Shown: positions 43,004 through 53,123, counted from the stretch's first letter. The stretch is 64,000 nt of DNA from Mucilaginibacter endophyticus (GCF_003351025.1 NZ_QPCG01000010.1:1-64000), one strand, 5' to 3'. Program-made: numbers and translations. Notes: a model not told the origin generated them from the sequence alone.

Positions 43004-44047
43004 ATGAATGGTACTTCTATCAAACACCCGCTTAAAGTTGTTTTCTCAGGACTTGCAATCTGTGTAATTTTGGTGAGCCTATATTTCTATGCCGCGTACC
43101 TGTGGAGGGGAAACAGTTTCCAGGAGACTAATGACGCTCAGGTAGAATGCTACATCAACCCAGTTTCAGCGCGGGTTGGCGGTTATATTAAGTCGGTCTC
43201 CTTTGAAGAGCATCAAATAGTTGCGGCCGGTGATACGCTTATGATACTGGATGACAGAGAATACCTCCAAAAAGTGAAGGAAGCCGAAGCCGTTGTTGAA
43301 GATGTACGGGCGCAGATGCTTGTTTTGAATGCAGGTATAGCCAGTCAGGAAACCGCTTCAAAAGTAAACACTGATCAAATTGAAGCTGCGAAAGCAAGAC
43401 TTACATTACAGAAGGCAGATATTGACCGTTATAAAAAACTGATAAGAGAAGAAGCGATAACTGGGGCTGACCTTGACGCAGTTCAATCACGATTTGATGT
43501 TTCCCGCAGTGAATATAGTGCTGCGGTAAACTCATTGAGAACGAACTATGCTAAGATCAATGAACTGAAAACCCACAGAGCATTGCTCTCCGCTGATTTG
43601 AAACGAAAATCTGCTTTACTCGAGCTGGCACGTATTAACATGAGATATACGGCTATCACTGCTCCCTACGCGGGAAAGTTGGGGAGAAAAACCATTCAGG
43701 AAGGACAGCAAATTCAACCGGGACAACCCCTTGTATTAATTGTAAATGAGCAGAGAAAGTGGATTACAGCAAACTTTAAAGAGACCCAAATAAGTAAAAT
43801 GTACGTAGGGCAACCAGTCGAAATCAGCGTCGACGCTATAGATGACAAAATTTATCACGGACAGATCGAGGCCATTTCGGCTTCTACGGGGTCCAAGTAT
43901 TCACTTTTGCCCCCGGATAATTCGACCGGAAATTTTGTAAAAGTTGTGCAGCGGGTTCCTGTTAGGATCCGCTTTGTCAGCAAGGATATCGCGGCGGTGA
44001 AAGCGGGTATGAATGTTCTCGTATCTGTAAAAAATAAAAATATATGA
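43004..44047 (+). CDS. HlyD/EmrA-type membrane fusion protein
   Basis: 347 residues: one N-terminal membrane helix (about 12-33), then 'NDAQVECYINPVSARVGGYI' which opens the lipoyl-like domain, a long coiled hairpin ('AKARLTLQKADIDRYKKLIR', 'ELKTHRALLSADLKRKSALL'), the second lipoyl half 'ITAPYAGKLGRKTIQEGQQI' and a beta-barrel end. This is the EmrA layout, linking an MFS pump to a TolC tunnel. It overlaps the transporter gene by ATGA, and follows the TolC gene by 24 bases. Confidence 0.93.
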   Translation: MNGTSIKHPLKVVFSGLAICVILVSLYFYAAYLWRGNSFQETNDAQVECYINPVSARVGGYIKSVSFEEHQIVAAGDTLMILDDREYLQKVKEAEAVVEDVRAQMLVLNAGIASQETASKVNTDQIEAAKARLTLQKADIDRYKKLIREEAITGADLDAVQSRFDVSRSEYSAAVNSLRTNYAKINELKTHRALLSADLKRKSALLELARINMRYTAITAPYAGKLGRKTIQEGQQIQPGQPLVLIVNEQRKWITANFKETQISKMYVGQPVEISVDAIDDKIYHGQIEAISASTGSKYSLLPPDNSTGNFVKVVQRVPVRIRFVSKDIAAVKAGMNVLVSVKNKNI

Positions 44048-45627
44048 ATCCTCCTGTGTATCTCAAGCCTTGGCTGCACGCCCGCCCCGCAGTCGCACGC
44101 ATATTACTGCAGTTTATTATGCTCTCCGGAGTATTTCAATTTGGTGTGTTTGCACTCAGCCAAAACTTTGTTGTATCCTATCTGGGAGCCCAGCCGGAGG
44201 ATGTAACCTTGGCCCTACAGATGACTTATATCGGGATTCTTGTCATGCTGCCGATACAATTTAGGTTTCAGCGTTATTTCCAACCCAGAAATTATTTGAT
44301 TGTTGTAATTTCATCAGGAATTTTCCTGGCTGCCGCCTGCATGGTGGTTCAGGACCTGATCCTGTTCTTTATTATTCGTTTTTTACAGGGTATAGTCGTT
44401 TGCGGGATGGCTGCATGCATGCTTGTGCACATTACGGCATACTTAACTCCAGCGCACCGTCAGGTAACACCCTCTGTCCTGCTATACGGTACCGTGCTGG
44501 CTAATGCCATCCTGATCGGCATGATCGCCTCAAGGGTGACACTCACGGGCGATTTTCAGCACCTGTATTATTACATTATCCTCTTCCTTGTGACCTCTTT
44601 ACTGATCGTGATCTTTGCTTTTAAAAATTATACTGACCGAAGGCCCTATCCGCTTTGGCAAATTGACTGGGCCGGAGCTGTCTTTTTCGTTTTATCGGCT
44701 ATAGCGATGGCTTATTGTGTGATCTACGGATCAAAATATGAATGGTTCGCTGACAGCCGGATAAAAATGTCCGCAGTCGCTTTGATTTTCGGGCTAATTC
44801 TGTTTTTATCAAGGGAAATAACTTTTAAGCGCCCTTTGATTCAGGTTACAGTATTGAAAAAACCAAAGATGTGGCTTGGACTAATGTTGCTTGGCACTTA
44901 TTACGGTATGAAGGAAAGTATTAATTTATTGTTTGGATATACCAGTACAATTCTTACATGGAGCCCGGAACAAACCATGCAGCTCGGATTGTTAAACATA
45001 GCCGGCCTAACCATTTGCATAACTATTTCAACTATATGTTTGGTTCGGGGCTTTACTAATTTACCGATGTATATTGCGAGTGGTTTTGGTTTGCTTTTCA
45101 TTTATCATATTTGGATATACCTGGTCATGACAAACGACCTTTCCTTTGAGGATCTCATGATTCCATTTTTCCTTCAAGGCGCAGCTTCCGGGATAATGTT
45201 TATACCGATGGTCATCTTCATAGTGAAGACAGCAACCCCCAAGGCAGGATATACTGGCTTAGTTATTGGCGCTTATGCCCGTTTTATTTCCCTGCTAAAT
45301 GCCAGCGCTGGATTCTTTAATCTTCAGCTCTATTTTAACCAACAATACAAAGAATCTTTTCTTGGTAAGATCACCGTGCTGGACGGACCAATCAGCGAAA
45401 GACTCGATAAACTGTTTGAATTTTATAGCACACGAGGGTTCGCAGCCAGCCAGGCCAGTGCGTTAGCCAACTCAGCATTGGCAAAAACACTCAGCATGCA
45501 AACACAATTACTAACTATCAGGGCGATATTTATGACACTTTCAATAATCGCAGCTCTGATCATGGTAACCGCACTGATCATAATTATCCTTTCGGCGATC
45601 CTAAAATCCAGACAAATGCAGGTATAA
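44044..45627 (+). CDS. MFS transporter, DHA2/EmrB-like
   Basis: 527 residues with about fourteen membrane helices, the DHA2 number. The usual first-helix motif is weak; 'IRFLQGIVVCGMAACMLVHI' and 'FFLQGAASGIMFIPMVIFIV' correspond to helix 4 and 11 motifs. In place of the normal charged loop, the sequence has 'RFQRYFQPRNYLIVV'. As the inner-membrane member of the TolC/HlyD/MFS set it would drive proton-coupled drug or metabolite export. It starts in an ATGA overlap with the fusion protein. Substrate unknown. Confidence 0.88.
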   Translation: MNPPVYLKPWLHARPAVARILLQFIMLSGVFQFGVFALSQNFVVSYLGAQPEDVTLALQMTYIGILVMLPIQFRFQRYFQPRNYLIVVISSGIFLAAACMVVQDLILFFIIRFLQGIVVCGMAACMLVHITAYLTPAHRQVTPSVLLYGTVLANAILIGMIASRVTLTGDFQHLYYYIILFLVTSLLIVIFAFKNYTDRRPYPLWQIDWAGAVFFVLSAIAMAYCVIYGSKYEWFADSRIKMSAVALIFGLILFLSREITFKRPLIQVTVLKKPKMWLGLMLLGTYYGMKESINLLFGYTSTILTWSPEQTMQLGLLNIAGLTICITISTICLVRGFTNLPMYIASGFGLLFIYHIWIYLVMTNDLSFEDLMIPFFLQGAASGIMFIPMVIFIVKTATPKAGYTGLVIGAYARFISLLNASAGFFNLQLYFNQQYKESFLGKITVLDGPISERLDKLFEFYSTRGFAASQASALANSALAKTLSMQTQLLTIRAIFMTLSIIAALIMVTALIIIILSAILKSRQMQV

Positions 45628-45769
45628 TAAAATTTGTTTATATAGAAAAAGTCCAAGCGGTAAGCAGCGCACGGGATATATCGCCAGCCGCTTCTATTGC
45701 ACTCAGGGAAGGCGCAAACTTAAAAAAAACACACAAACGTTTAAAAAACAATAACTTAAGTCGAACCAT

Positions 45770-46084
45770 ATGATATTTACTGACGTTTACGACCATGTAA
45801 ATATGCATTTTGTAATAAATCATGTTCTTATGTATTTGTACTTCAGAAGAAACCGAAAGTTAAATTGTGTTATCACCAAAAGAGTAATTGAATTGCATGG
45901 CATGGGATACGATCAGGATTTTACAATGAAAGCCGGGCAACTGATTTGTGTGCAAAATAGCGATATTTTACCACATATGAAGTAGCGATACGTGTCATAG
46001 ATCAAGGTTATGATCACGTTGATCATTGTTTTAAATACGTTCACAGTATTGATACTTTCAATGGTGAAAAAGGGGTTTTATCAC
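45770..46084 (+). pseudogene. Small Bacteroidota conserved protein, one-base frameshift near 45965
   Basis: The first frame ends prematurely: 'NCVITKRVIELHGMGYDQDF', 'TMKAGQLICVQNSDI' and then an unnatural end. Adding one T to the TTTT run near 45965 restores 'FTTYEVAIRVIDQGYDHVDH' and 'CFKYVHSIDTFNGEKGVLS'. The joined sequence looks like a conserved protein of about 95 residues found widely in Bacteroidota, some of which carry misleading phosphoribosyl-pyrophosphate synthetase labels. Either a decay or a homopolymer error. The original start is unclear, near 45780-45860. Confidence 0.65.
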
Positions 46085-46294
46085 GAATGCAATCATCACG
46101 AATTCCTCGGTCAGCCTGTTGAATGACGATTCAGTGGCCAGAAAGCAAAATGCAACCAACATTATACTGGCCCGGTCAATAGGATTTTCTGCCCCATCAT
46201 TCGAAACGCTTTCGCCTTTAACGTTACATGAAGTTTCAGTACATATTTTACTCGAAATGTAACTCAATGATTACCAATATAAAATATCAAATTT

Positions 46295-46741
46295 ATGCTA
46301 TGCAAAAAAGTTAATTCCCGGACAGATATCGAAGTTTGTAAAAATCTGATCCTGGATTTCAGACCACATTTAAACCCGGCAACAGTAACTGACCATGTCG
46401 AAAAAATGATCAGAAACGATAGTTATGAACTCATATACGCATTTGAAGAAAGCGACCGAAAAGCGATGGCGTTTGCCGGGTATCGTAAATACGAGATGTT
46501 GAGAACAGGAAAGATCATATATATTGACGACCTTTTTACATCACCCGACAACAGAAAGAAAGGGTGCGGTAACTTCTTGCTATCTTTCATCGAGAACGAA
46601 GCCAGACAAGAGCAGGTAAAAAGTATCCACCTGGATAGTGGTTACACTCTTCACCCGGCTCACCGCCTCTACCTGAACCGAGGCTTTATACTTGCCTGCA
46701 ATCATTTTTCCAAAGACATCCCAACCGTTAATAAAAGGTAA
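46295..46741 (+). CDS. GNAT-family N-acetyltransferase
   Basis: 148 residues. The acetyl-CoA core is visible in 'TGKIIYIDDLFTSPDNRKKG' followed by 'CGNFLLSFIENEARQEQVKS', matching motif A (R/Q-x2-G-x-G/A) with 'RKKGCG' in place, then 'IHLDSGYTLHPAHRLYLNRG' motif B. The acceptor substrate is unknown. It stands alone; the next 700 bases contain what appears to be the tail of a second GNAT gene. Start at ATG 46295. Confidence 0.88.
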   Translation: MLCKKVNSRTDIEVCKNLILDFRPHLNPATVTDHVEKMIRNDSYELIYAFEESDRKAMAFAGYRKYEMLRTGKIIYIDDLFTSPDNRKKGCGNFLLSFIENEARQEQVKSIHLDSGYTLHPAHRLYLNRGFILACNHFSKDIPTVNKR

Positions 46742-47452
46742 TAATAAACCAGATTTTAAAGTGTAAATGACAATAAAAAAGTTTTATAGCACCAATAATT
46801 CTGTGATTTCGAAAGCATTATGGGCGTCTTTATCAGGACCTATGAATGTGCTATCCGCGTGGCATTTTTTCTCGCTCATTAGACCGAACACGGTTCCAGT
46901 GTTGGAATTAAAGAAAAAACATCAGAAGGAATTGATTAATGTTCAAAACTTAACCCCTGCCCGCTTCATGATGAATTTAGAATTAGCCTAAATGAGCTCA
47001 CGAAACTCATGCAGAAAACTACTGTAAAATCATTTAATGTTGATCTCTGTATGCCGTTATATTTCTAATACGCTGACTCAAACATTTGACAGTGATATTT
47101 TTTCATTACGCGCTACAACCAGAGTCATCAGGAAAGTATTAATGAAAAAACAGGTTTCCGTCCGGTAAAAATCGCTTCGTGTCCGCACTTTTACTTGGTT
47201 GAGACCACATCAAAGAAACAGAATTATTGTATTATAGAGATTTGGATCGCAGGCGAACTCATGCAAATCATTTTTTTGTTGGCCCCCTGGCCCTGGTTCA
47301 ATTGGTCCCTTCAAAGTGTTACTTGTACCTGTAATTTTGCGCCCATTCGATCTCCATGACTGGCTTTCTGGTTCACCGGGGAATACTAGATCATCGATCA
47401 GGATGCGCTTTTGAATCAAATTAAAAATATAAACTGTTAATCATCGATCAAA
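46742..47452. other. Gene-poor stretch with a GNAT-like gene remnant
   Basis: About 47107-47215 reads 'RYNQSHQESINEKTGFRPVK' and 'IASCPHFYLVETTS', resembling the end of an N-acetyltransferase with an internal gap. A 74-residue plus-strand frame at 46767-46991 has weak protein texture and is not called. No other feature seen. Confidence 0.4.
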
Positions 47453-48103
47453 ATGACTTCTGTTAAAAAAAAATTCATCTCAAACTCTGAAGAATCTGTC
47501 AGGATGTTTAAAAGTGGCCTTTTGGAAGCACTTTCGAAAGTTCATTTTACTGTACCGATTTACCTGTTTCTGCCGGTAATTATTTACTGTTGTTACCGTT
47601 CCGCGGCTTCAGCCATGCTTTGGTGGGAGTACCCTCCCGTGTTGATTATTGCCTTAATAGTATGGACACTGGTGGAATATGTGATGCATCGCTATGTCTT
47701 CCATTTCGAATTACCCGGGACCATTGGCAGAAGACTTCATTTTATCATACATGGAGTCCATCACGATTACCCAAGTGACAGGCTGAGGTTGGTCATGCCG
47801 CCATCTTTAAGTATTCCACTTGCTTTTGGATTTTTCTCGCTCTTCAGGGCCCTCTTACCGGCCCGCTATTTTCGGTTTTTCTTTGCCATTTTCCTGGTGG
47901 GTTATCTGGTTTATGACATTGGCCACTATGCAATGCATCACTTTAATTTTAAAAGCGGTATTTTTAAGAAAATCAAGCAACACCATATGCGCCATCACTA
48001 TCAGGAACCAGAAAAGGGTTATGGCGTCAGTTCGCCTTTATGGGACCACATTACAGGATCTTTGTTTAGTAAAAACACATCGGCTGGACCATATCGTAAA
48101 TAA
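47453..48103 (+). CDS. Fatty acid hydroxylase (sterol desaturase superfamily, FA2H-like)
   Basis: 216 residues with four membrane helices. The histidine clusters of the diiron site are all present: 'HRYVFHFEL', 'RLHFIIHGVHHDYPSD', 'YAMHHFNF' and 'KQHHMRHHYQEPEKGYGVSS'. 'HHDYPSDRLRLVMPP' and the 'GVSSPLWDH' ending place it with ceramide/fatty acid 2-hydroxylases. In Bacteroidota, which make sphingolipids, it would hydroxylate the acyl chain of membrane lipids. It stands alone, 350 bases after the GNAT remnant, 30 bases before a MocR regulator gene. Confidence 0.9.
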   Translation: MTSVKKKFISNSEESVRMFKSGLLEALSKVHFTVPIYLFLPVIIYCCYRSAASAMLWWEYPPVLIIALIVWTLVEYVMHRYVFHFELPGTIGRRLHFIIHGVHHDYPSDRLRLVMPPSLSIPLAFGFFSLFRALLPARYFRFFFAIFLVGYLVYDIGHYAMHHFNFKSGIFKKIKQHHMRHHYQEPEKGYGVSSPLWDHITGSLFSKNTSAGPYRK

Positions 48104-48133
48104 ACCGGAATTTGAAGATAATGAGCAAAGAGC

Positions 48134-49603
48134 ATGTTACCATTCAATAATCTTATCGTAGCTGACCGTAACTCCAAAATAACAATCGCTAAACAGGTTA
48201 GCAATCAAATCGTGAAGCTCATCAGGGATGGCGTAGTAGTTCCTGGCGCACTGCTTCCGGCAACAAGGGTGCTTGCCGATCTAATCGGAGTGAACAGGAA
48301 GACAATAAACAAAGCCTATGAAGAGTTACTGAACGAAGAATGGATAGAGTCGGTTCCCAGACAGGGCTTTCGGGTCAAAACAAATCTTCCTCTGATAAAG
48401 CCCAGATCTTTCCACCCGCAAAATAAGTTCGAAAAAACAGATTTGGAACAACCGCCACTAACAGAACACGAGGAGATTCCCAAACTCCAAAAACGCAGGA
48501 TAGCTGATAATGACTTGTTGATCAATGACGGACTTCCCGATTACCGGCTTACGCCCTACCAGGAAATGAATCGAGAATACCGCAAACATTTCATCAACAC
48601 TGCGCTCAACCGGGCTGCTTACTTTTTAGACCAGGGCGGTCATCCTTCATTAAAAACTGCCACCGCTACATTTCTGAACGGAACGAGGGGGTTAAATGCA
48701 GGAGAGGATAATATCATCATTACCAGGGGAGGACAAATGGCGATCTATCTTGCAATCACTCTTCTTGTTGAAAAAGGAGAAACAGTGGTGGTAACAGAGC
48801 CGAATTATATATTTGCTGATGAAACTTTTAAGAACGCCGGAGCAGTGATTAACCGGATAGCCGTTGATGAAGAAGGGATGATCATTGAAGAGTTTGAAAA
48901 AATACTCCAAAGTAAACCTGTAAAAATGCTCTATCTCGCTCCACATCACCACCATCCCACAACGGTAACGATGAGTTCTGAAAGAAGGCTCGGGTTACTC
49001 CAACTCATGTCCAAATTTGATTTTTGGGTATTGGAAGATGATTACGACTATGATTATCACCACAGTAACCGGCCTATACTACCGCTTGCTACAAGTTGCC
49101 ACAACGGCAAAATCATCTATGTAGGATCCTATAGCAAATTACTGGGCCCTTCGGTACGGCTGGGCTTTATGGTCAGCTCCCCCAGGCTTACACAGCGTGC
49201 ACTACAGTTAAAAAGATTATTCGACCTGAAAGGGGATGTTTTTGGCGAATATGTAATCGCACAAATGATTATGTCAGGCGCGTTGGACCGGCACATACAG
49301 CATGTAAACAAAGTCTACGCATCCAGGTGTCATTTGATGTCAACACAGATTACGACATATCTTGGGGATAAAGTTTCCTTTAAGATACCTCAGGGGGGAC
49401 TGGCCTTATGGGTGAAATTTGATCACTCGTGTGAATTGAAAAAGCTCATCAAGAAGGCGGCAGAAAATGGCTTGCATCTTCTTGGCAATGTCTGCCACAA
49501 TAAACATTCACGACATAATAATTCGATCAGACTCGGCTTTGCTTCCCTGGAAGAACAAGAGATTACCCAGGCAATCTGTATACTTAGCAAACTGATTACT
49601 TAG
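48134..49603 (+). CDS. MocR-type regulator (GntR HTH + aminotransferase-like domain), paralogue 1
   Basis: 489 residues. N-terminal winged-helix GntR domain (about 12-80: 'SNQIVKLIRDGVVVPGALLP' and 'LADLIGVNRKTINKAYEELL'), linker, and a class I aminotransferase fold. The PLP lysine lies in 'YVGSYSKLLGPSVRLGFMV', preceded by 'VLEDDYDYDYHHSNRPI' with its Asp/Tyr. MocR proteins bind PLP and an amino acid ligand to regulate a neighbouring gene. The target is not obvious; the fatty acid hydroxylase gene upstream is on the same strand. It is a close relative of the gene at 58954. Confidence 0.92.
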   Translation: MLPFNNLIVADRNSKITIAKQVSNQIVKLIRDGVVVPGALLPATRVLADLIGVNRKTINKAYEELLNEEWIESVPRQGFRVKTNLPLIKPRSFHPQNKFEKTDLEQPPLTEHEEIPKLQKRRIADNDLLINDGLPDYRLTPYQEMNREYRKHFINTALNRAAYFLDQGGHPSLKTATATFLNGTRGLNAGEDNIIITRGGQMAIYLAITLLVEKGETVVVTEPNYIFADETFKNAGAVINRIAVDEEGMIIEEFEKILQSKPVKMLYLAPHHHHPTTVTMSSERRLGLLQLMSKFDFWVLEDDYDYDYHHSNRPILPLATSCHNGKIIYVGSYSKLLGPSVRLGFMVSSPRLTQRALQLKRLFDLKGDVFGEYVIAQMIMSGALDRHIQHVNKVYASRCHLMSTQITTYLGDKVSFKIPQGGLALWVKFDHSCELKKLIKKAAENGLHLLGNVCHNKHSRHNNSIRLGFASLEEQEITQAICILSKLIT

Positions 49604-49916
49604 ACCAGCAGCGAACCGTTCGCCCCCTCTTCTAGTCACACTTAAACTGAAAATGCCGCTACGTGTTTCTACAAATGTTCGCCATACGACATTCAGACTG
49701 CTGTACTGACAACCCATGAGATTAAGCAGTTACGCGAAATAAAGTATACAATAAGATGCCGGCCCGAAATAAAATGCTGGCCACCAGGTGTTTATAAACA
49801 GGCGTTCTTATTGGAACGCTTTGACCGGAAACCTTTACAATTATGCAAGCTGCAACCAGATTATTGCCCACAACTATTTTAACCGGTACAAACATGCGAC
49901 CTGTTGCCGGCGCAGG
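49604..49916. other. Intergenic, no feature recognised
   Basis: Between the MocR stop and the Crp/Fnr start. Short frames only, none with protein-like composition. An in-frame ATG at 49788 exists upstream of the Crp start but the extension is Cys/Tyr-rich and unlikely. Confidence 0.4.
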
Positions 49917-50519
49917 ATGGATTCAGAGCAGAATGAATGGAATGAGGCATTCAGAACATTGATTCAAAACGTTCAGTCCTACACCGGGGTCAGACTGACA
50001 ACGGAAGAAACTACCCTGCTTTCTCAAACTGTCAGATTTAAAACGTTGAGAAGAAGGCAGTATCTGCTTCAGGAAGGAGATATTTGCCGGTATCTGACCT
50101 TTGTTTCGAGTGGGGCGCTGAACATGTACAATCTTAACGACAGGGGATATGAAGCGATTATAGCTTTTAGTATCGAAAAAAGCTTGATGGTGGACAGGGA
50201 GAGTATGGAGCTGCAAACAGCTTCGGTCTACAACATTGAAGCCATAGAAAAAACACAGATCTTCCAGCTTACAACAGGACAATTGGTTACCCTGTCTCAA
50301 ACCGTCCCGGCCATTGCCGAAATGGTCAGGCTTCAAAACAAACAACTTGCAATCGATACACAAAAACGCATCCGCGCGGCGATAAGCATGACCGCAGAAG
50401 AAAGATTTCACGATCTGATCGCATGTAATCCAGAATATATACAGCGATTTTCGCAAAATATGATCGGTTCGTACCTCGGCATTAAAGTAGAAACGCTAAG
50501 CCGCTTCAGAAAGCGTTGA
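49917..50519 (+). CDS. Crp/Fnr-family regulator
   Basis: 200 residues from ATG 49917. The N-terminal cyclic-nucleotide-binding-like barrel covers about 20-115 ('LLSQTVRFKTLRRRQYLLQE', 'GDICRYLTFVSSGALNMYNL'), followed by a dimer helix ('MTAEERFHDLIACNPEYIQR') and a compact HTH 'FSQNMIGSYLGIKVETLSRF' at the very end. No Fnr cysteine cluster, so not an oxygen sensor by iron-sulfur. Members of this Bacteroidota group respond to unknown ligands. Single gene; possible control of nearby redox genes is only positional. Confidence 0.88.
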   Translation: MDSEQNEWNEAFRTLIQNVQSYTGVRLTTEETTLLSQTVRFKTLRRRQYLLQEGDICRYLTFVSSGALNMYNLNDRGYEAIIAFSIEKSLMVDRESMELQTASVYNIEAIEKTQIFQLTTGQLVTLSQTVPAIAEMVRLQNKQLAIDTQKRIRAAISMTAEERFHDLIACNPEYIQRFSQNMIGSYLGIKVETLSRFRKR

Positions 50520-50884
50520 CCTTATTGATATATGTCAAATACCGAATTGATTTTGTTTCTGATCTGCAAAACTGTTTCTGTTGAAATTCCATCCACAATT
50601 TGACCGGATTCAATCTCTCAGATAGATCGAAATCCGATCCGTCGCTGAACTACTGAAATTTGATTATATCATCTCCAGCCTGGCTTCTCCCTTACAGGTA
50701 ATAATGACTCGTCGTAAGCTAAATAGCCGGCGCTTAATGGCAGATGTCCTCACCCCATAAGCTCTCCATTCAACGAAATCACCTATGTAAAGGCAAGATA
50801 TTTTTGACGAATGTCGCTATTACAGCATACCCTCTCCATGCAACTTTGTAACGTTCGAACGATAGATCATACAATTTTTAAAAA
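50520..50884. other. Intergenic, one short minus-strand open frame
   Basis: A minus-strand stretch reads 'EIESGQIVDGISTETVLQIR' then 'NKINSVFDIYQ' and a stop. This has normal amino acid texture but no start or upstream domain and is not identified. Nothing else seen. Confidence 0.35.
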
Positions 50885-51449
50885 CAAAAAATTATAAAAA
50901 ACTTCATCAAATTATTCTTGACATTGGTATTGATAAGCCAGATTACATTAAACAAAGCCTTAGCGCAAAACACAAAAACCAATTCCGGAATCCGGTTAAG
51001 CGTTGGTCCGGAATCCGGAATTCCTGTCGGGAACATGAATGACCGGTACAATTGGAACCTTGGAGGTTCAGTGCAGGTTGATGTACCGATCAGCGGGAAC
51101 CCCATATATTTAACAGGGCTTGCAGGCTTCAATAATTTCTTCTCCAAAAACGAACTGACCAATGTCCCGATCTGCAGATAATACCGGTAAAAGCGGGTCT
51201 GAAATATTTTCCGCTAAACAATTTTTACATTCAGGGCCAAGCTGGTGCATCCTTCCTTTTATATAAAGCAAAAAACGGTTACGATAATTCGACAGCTTTC
51301 AGCTATGCTCCTCAAGTTGGCTATCAGTTTCCCGTAGGCTCGAATTATATTGATGCGGGTGTGAAATGGGAAGGCAATACTAAATTTAAAACGGGAGGGA
51401 CTTCTAATAATTTCATCGGCTTAAGGTTAGCTTATGGATTCGGTCTTTA
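50885..51449 (+). pseudogene. Outer-membrane beta-barrel protein, frameshifted and possibly lacking a start
   Basis: The frame from about 50894 encodes a signal peptide ('NFIKLFLTLVLISQITLNKA', cut after 'ALA'), then 'SGIRLSVGPESGIPVGNMND', 'LGGSVQVDVPISGNPIYLTG' and 'LAGFNNFFSKNELTN', ending in a stop at 51181. A shift near 51175 restores 'PVKAGLKYFPLNNFYIQGQA', 'GASFLLYKAKNGYDNSTAFS' and the closing strand 'NFIGLRLAYGFGL'. This is a porin-like eight-strand barrel of about 185 residues. No ATG precedes the leader; the codon at the expected position is ATT, so the start may also be mutated. Confidence 0.75.
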
Positions 51450-51759
51450 AGAACAAACGTCCAAATTGCCGACAAGTGGCCGTATCTAACGGGACGGCCA
51501 TATTTTAACCTTTTATGTATTGACAAAATAATTGATCGGAATGTGTTTAGGCCGGGAGGCCTGATTTCGGCAATATCTTCTAAAAAGCCGAAAGAGACTT
51601 TTCTCCTGCCGGGCGAGGAGTTTGAGGTAATCTGACCGCAATAAATCAGCAATACTCAAATTTAATGATAGGACTAGTTTAAAAGTCATGAAGGCCTCTC
51701 AATTAATTTTTAACGCTATGCCATCATTCCAGGAAAGCAAATTACATTAATTTAGTTCA
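51450..51759. other. Intergenic, no feature recognised
   Basis: Between the barrel pseudogene and the AraC gene. No hairpin with a T-run, no open frame of natural composition. Confidence 0.4.
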
Positions 51760-52683
51760 ATGAATAAATCACCCAAAATATCTGGTATCAGAACTACGGT
51801 CAAATCCCATATCTCCTTTGATGAAAGCCGTTTAGAGACCTTTGGGATCAACAATTTTGATCCGTTCACCACTACAGAAGAATTTATTCCGTTAAGCAAT
51901 CAAGGTTCCCTGAAAACCGGGCCACCGTTAAGAACAGATTTTTACATCCTGGTACTTTGTTTGAAAGGAGAGTCCCAGAAAAACATTGGCCCATTCACAA
52001 TTGACGTTAAGCCTCTGACCATTCATTTGGTATCTCCGAAATATATCAGTTCCTATCGTGATAAAACAGACGATCTGGAGCTTTATATGCTACTCTTCAA
52101 ACTGGAGTTCCTCACCCGGTCATTCATAAAAGAAGAAGTCATTCTGCAGCTGTTGGAAATCTCCCCCGACATAACCCCTATTTATGATCTTAGCGAAGAT
52201 GCTTTCTATCAGCTAAAAACACTATTTGAACAGATTGACCGGGAATACCGGGAGCGAAAAGCCTATAATCAACAAATAGTAAGGCTCTTGCTGATTCAGT
52301 CCCTTTTTGAAATGAGCAGAGCCTGCGAAAAGTGTAAAATTTCTGCGGCAAAACAAGCCAGCAGGCACAGTAAGATCGTAATGGATTTTAAAAAACATGT
52401 TGACCGCTATTTTTTGGAGAAGCGCAGCGTTCAGGAATATGCTCAAATATTACATATCTCCCCTAAGTACCTCCTTGAAGTTGTGAAAAAGGAAACCGGA
52501 CAAACTGCTTTAAACATCATCCATAGCCGTATTTATCTCGAAGCTCAATTCCTCCTGAGCCAGTCACAAAAAAGCATAAAGGAAATCGCGCTGGGGTTGG
52601 GGTTCGATACAAGCTCCCACTTCAGTCGATTCTTCAGACAATTTGAAGGCAAAACGCCGTTACAATACCAGCAACAACTGTAA
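51760..52683 (+). CDS. AraC-family transcriptional regulator
   Basis: 307 residues. The N-terminal half is a cupin-like ligand domain ('LRTDFYILVLCLKGESQKNI', 'FTIDVKPLTIHLVSPKYISS'), followed by a helical linker and the double HTH: 'RSVQEYAQILHISPKYLLEV' (first) and 'KSIKEIALGLGFDTSSHFSR' (second), then 'FFRQFEGKTPLQYQQQL'. Such regulators sense small molecules. It precedes a stretch of cyclase pseudogene, azoreductase and aldehyde dehydrogenase genes on the same strand, but with a gap of 440 bases. Confidence 0.93.
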   Translation: MNKSPKISGIRTTVKSHISFDESRLETFGINNFDPFTTTEEFIPLSNQGSLKTGPPLRTDFYILVLCLKGESQKNIGPFTIDVKPLTIHLVSPKYISSYRDKTDDLELYMLLFKLEFLTRSFIKEEVILQLLEISPDITPIYDLSEDAFYQLKTLFEQIDREYRERKAYNQQIVRLLLIQSLFEMSRACEKCKISAAKQASRHSKIVMDFKKHVDRYFLEKRSVQEYAQILHISPKYLLEVVKKETGQTALNIIHSRIYLEAQFLLSQSQKSIKEIALGLGFDTSSHFSRFFRQFEGKTPLQYQQQL

Positions 52684-53123
52684 AATTGGTTCTATTTACC
52701 GAAATATAGGGACTATTCCCGCTCGCTATAACCGGAACTTTGGCGTGTTCAATAAAACGAATAACACTAATATTCATAGGTCATGGAAAGCAAATATAAT
52801 AGAATAGTACCCCATTCATATTGTGCCAGCTTGTTTCAGCAAATACAGACTGAAAGAGACTCACATCGAACCCGCAAATTGTCTCTCAATCGGTTAATCC
52901 GAAAAAATGGTTTTCGCTTCAGGGTTTACATCGGTATTCCACCTTCAGTTAATAACACGAGATTAACGTGTTGTTTTGCGTTAAAAGCGGTCATAACAAA
53001 GCTTACCGGAGGGTACCGCTTTGTTAAAAAGCTGCGATATTTTCTGGTACACACTCCGATTAATTCCCTCTGCTGAACATTTTAAATCCTGCCCGCCACC
53101 ATCAACCACTAAATATCATTTCG
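52684..53123. other. Intergenic, possible but unsupported small frame
   Basis: A 97-residue plus-strand frame (52783-53076) has basic, irregular composition and no recognisable motif; I do not call it. Short inverted repeats around 'TTAACGTGTT' at 52960 are weak. Nothing else. Confidence 0.35.

Noticed and set aside
49923..50456. 177-residue minus-strand frame over the Crp/Fnr gene
   Set aside because: Antisense to a recognisable Crp protein; Cys/Phe-rich.
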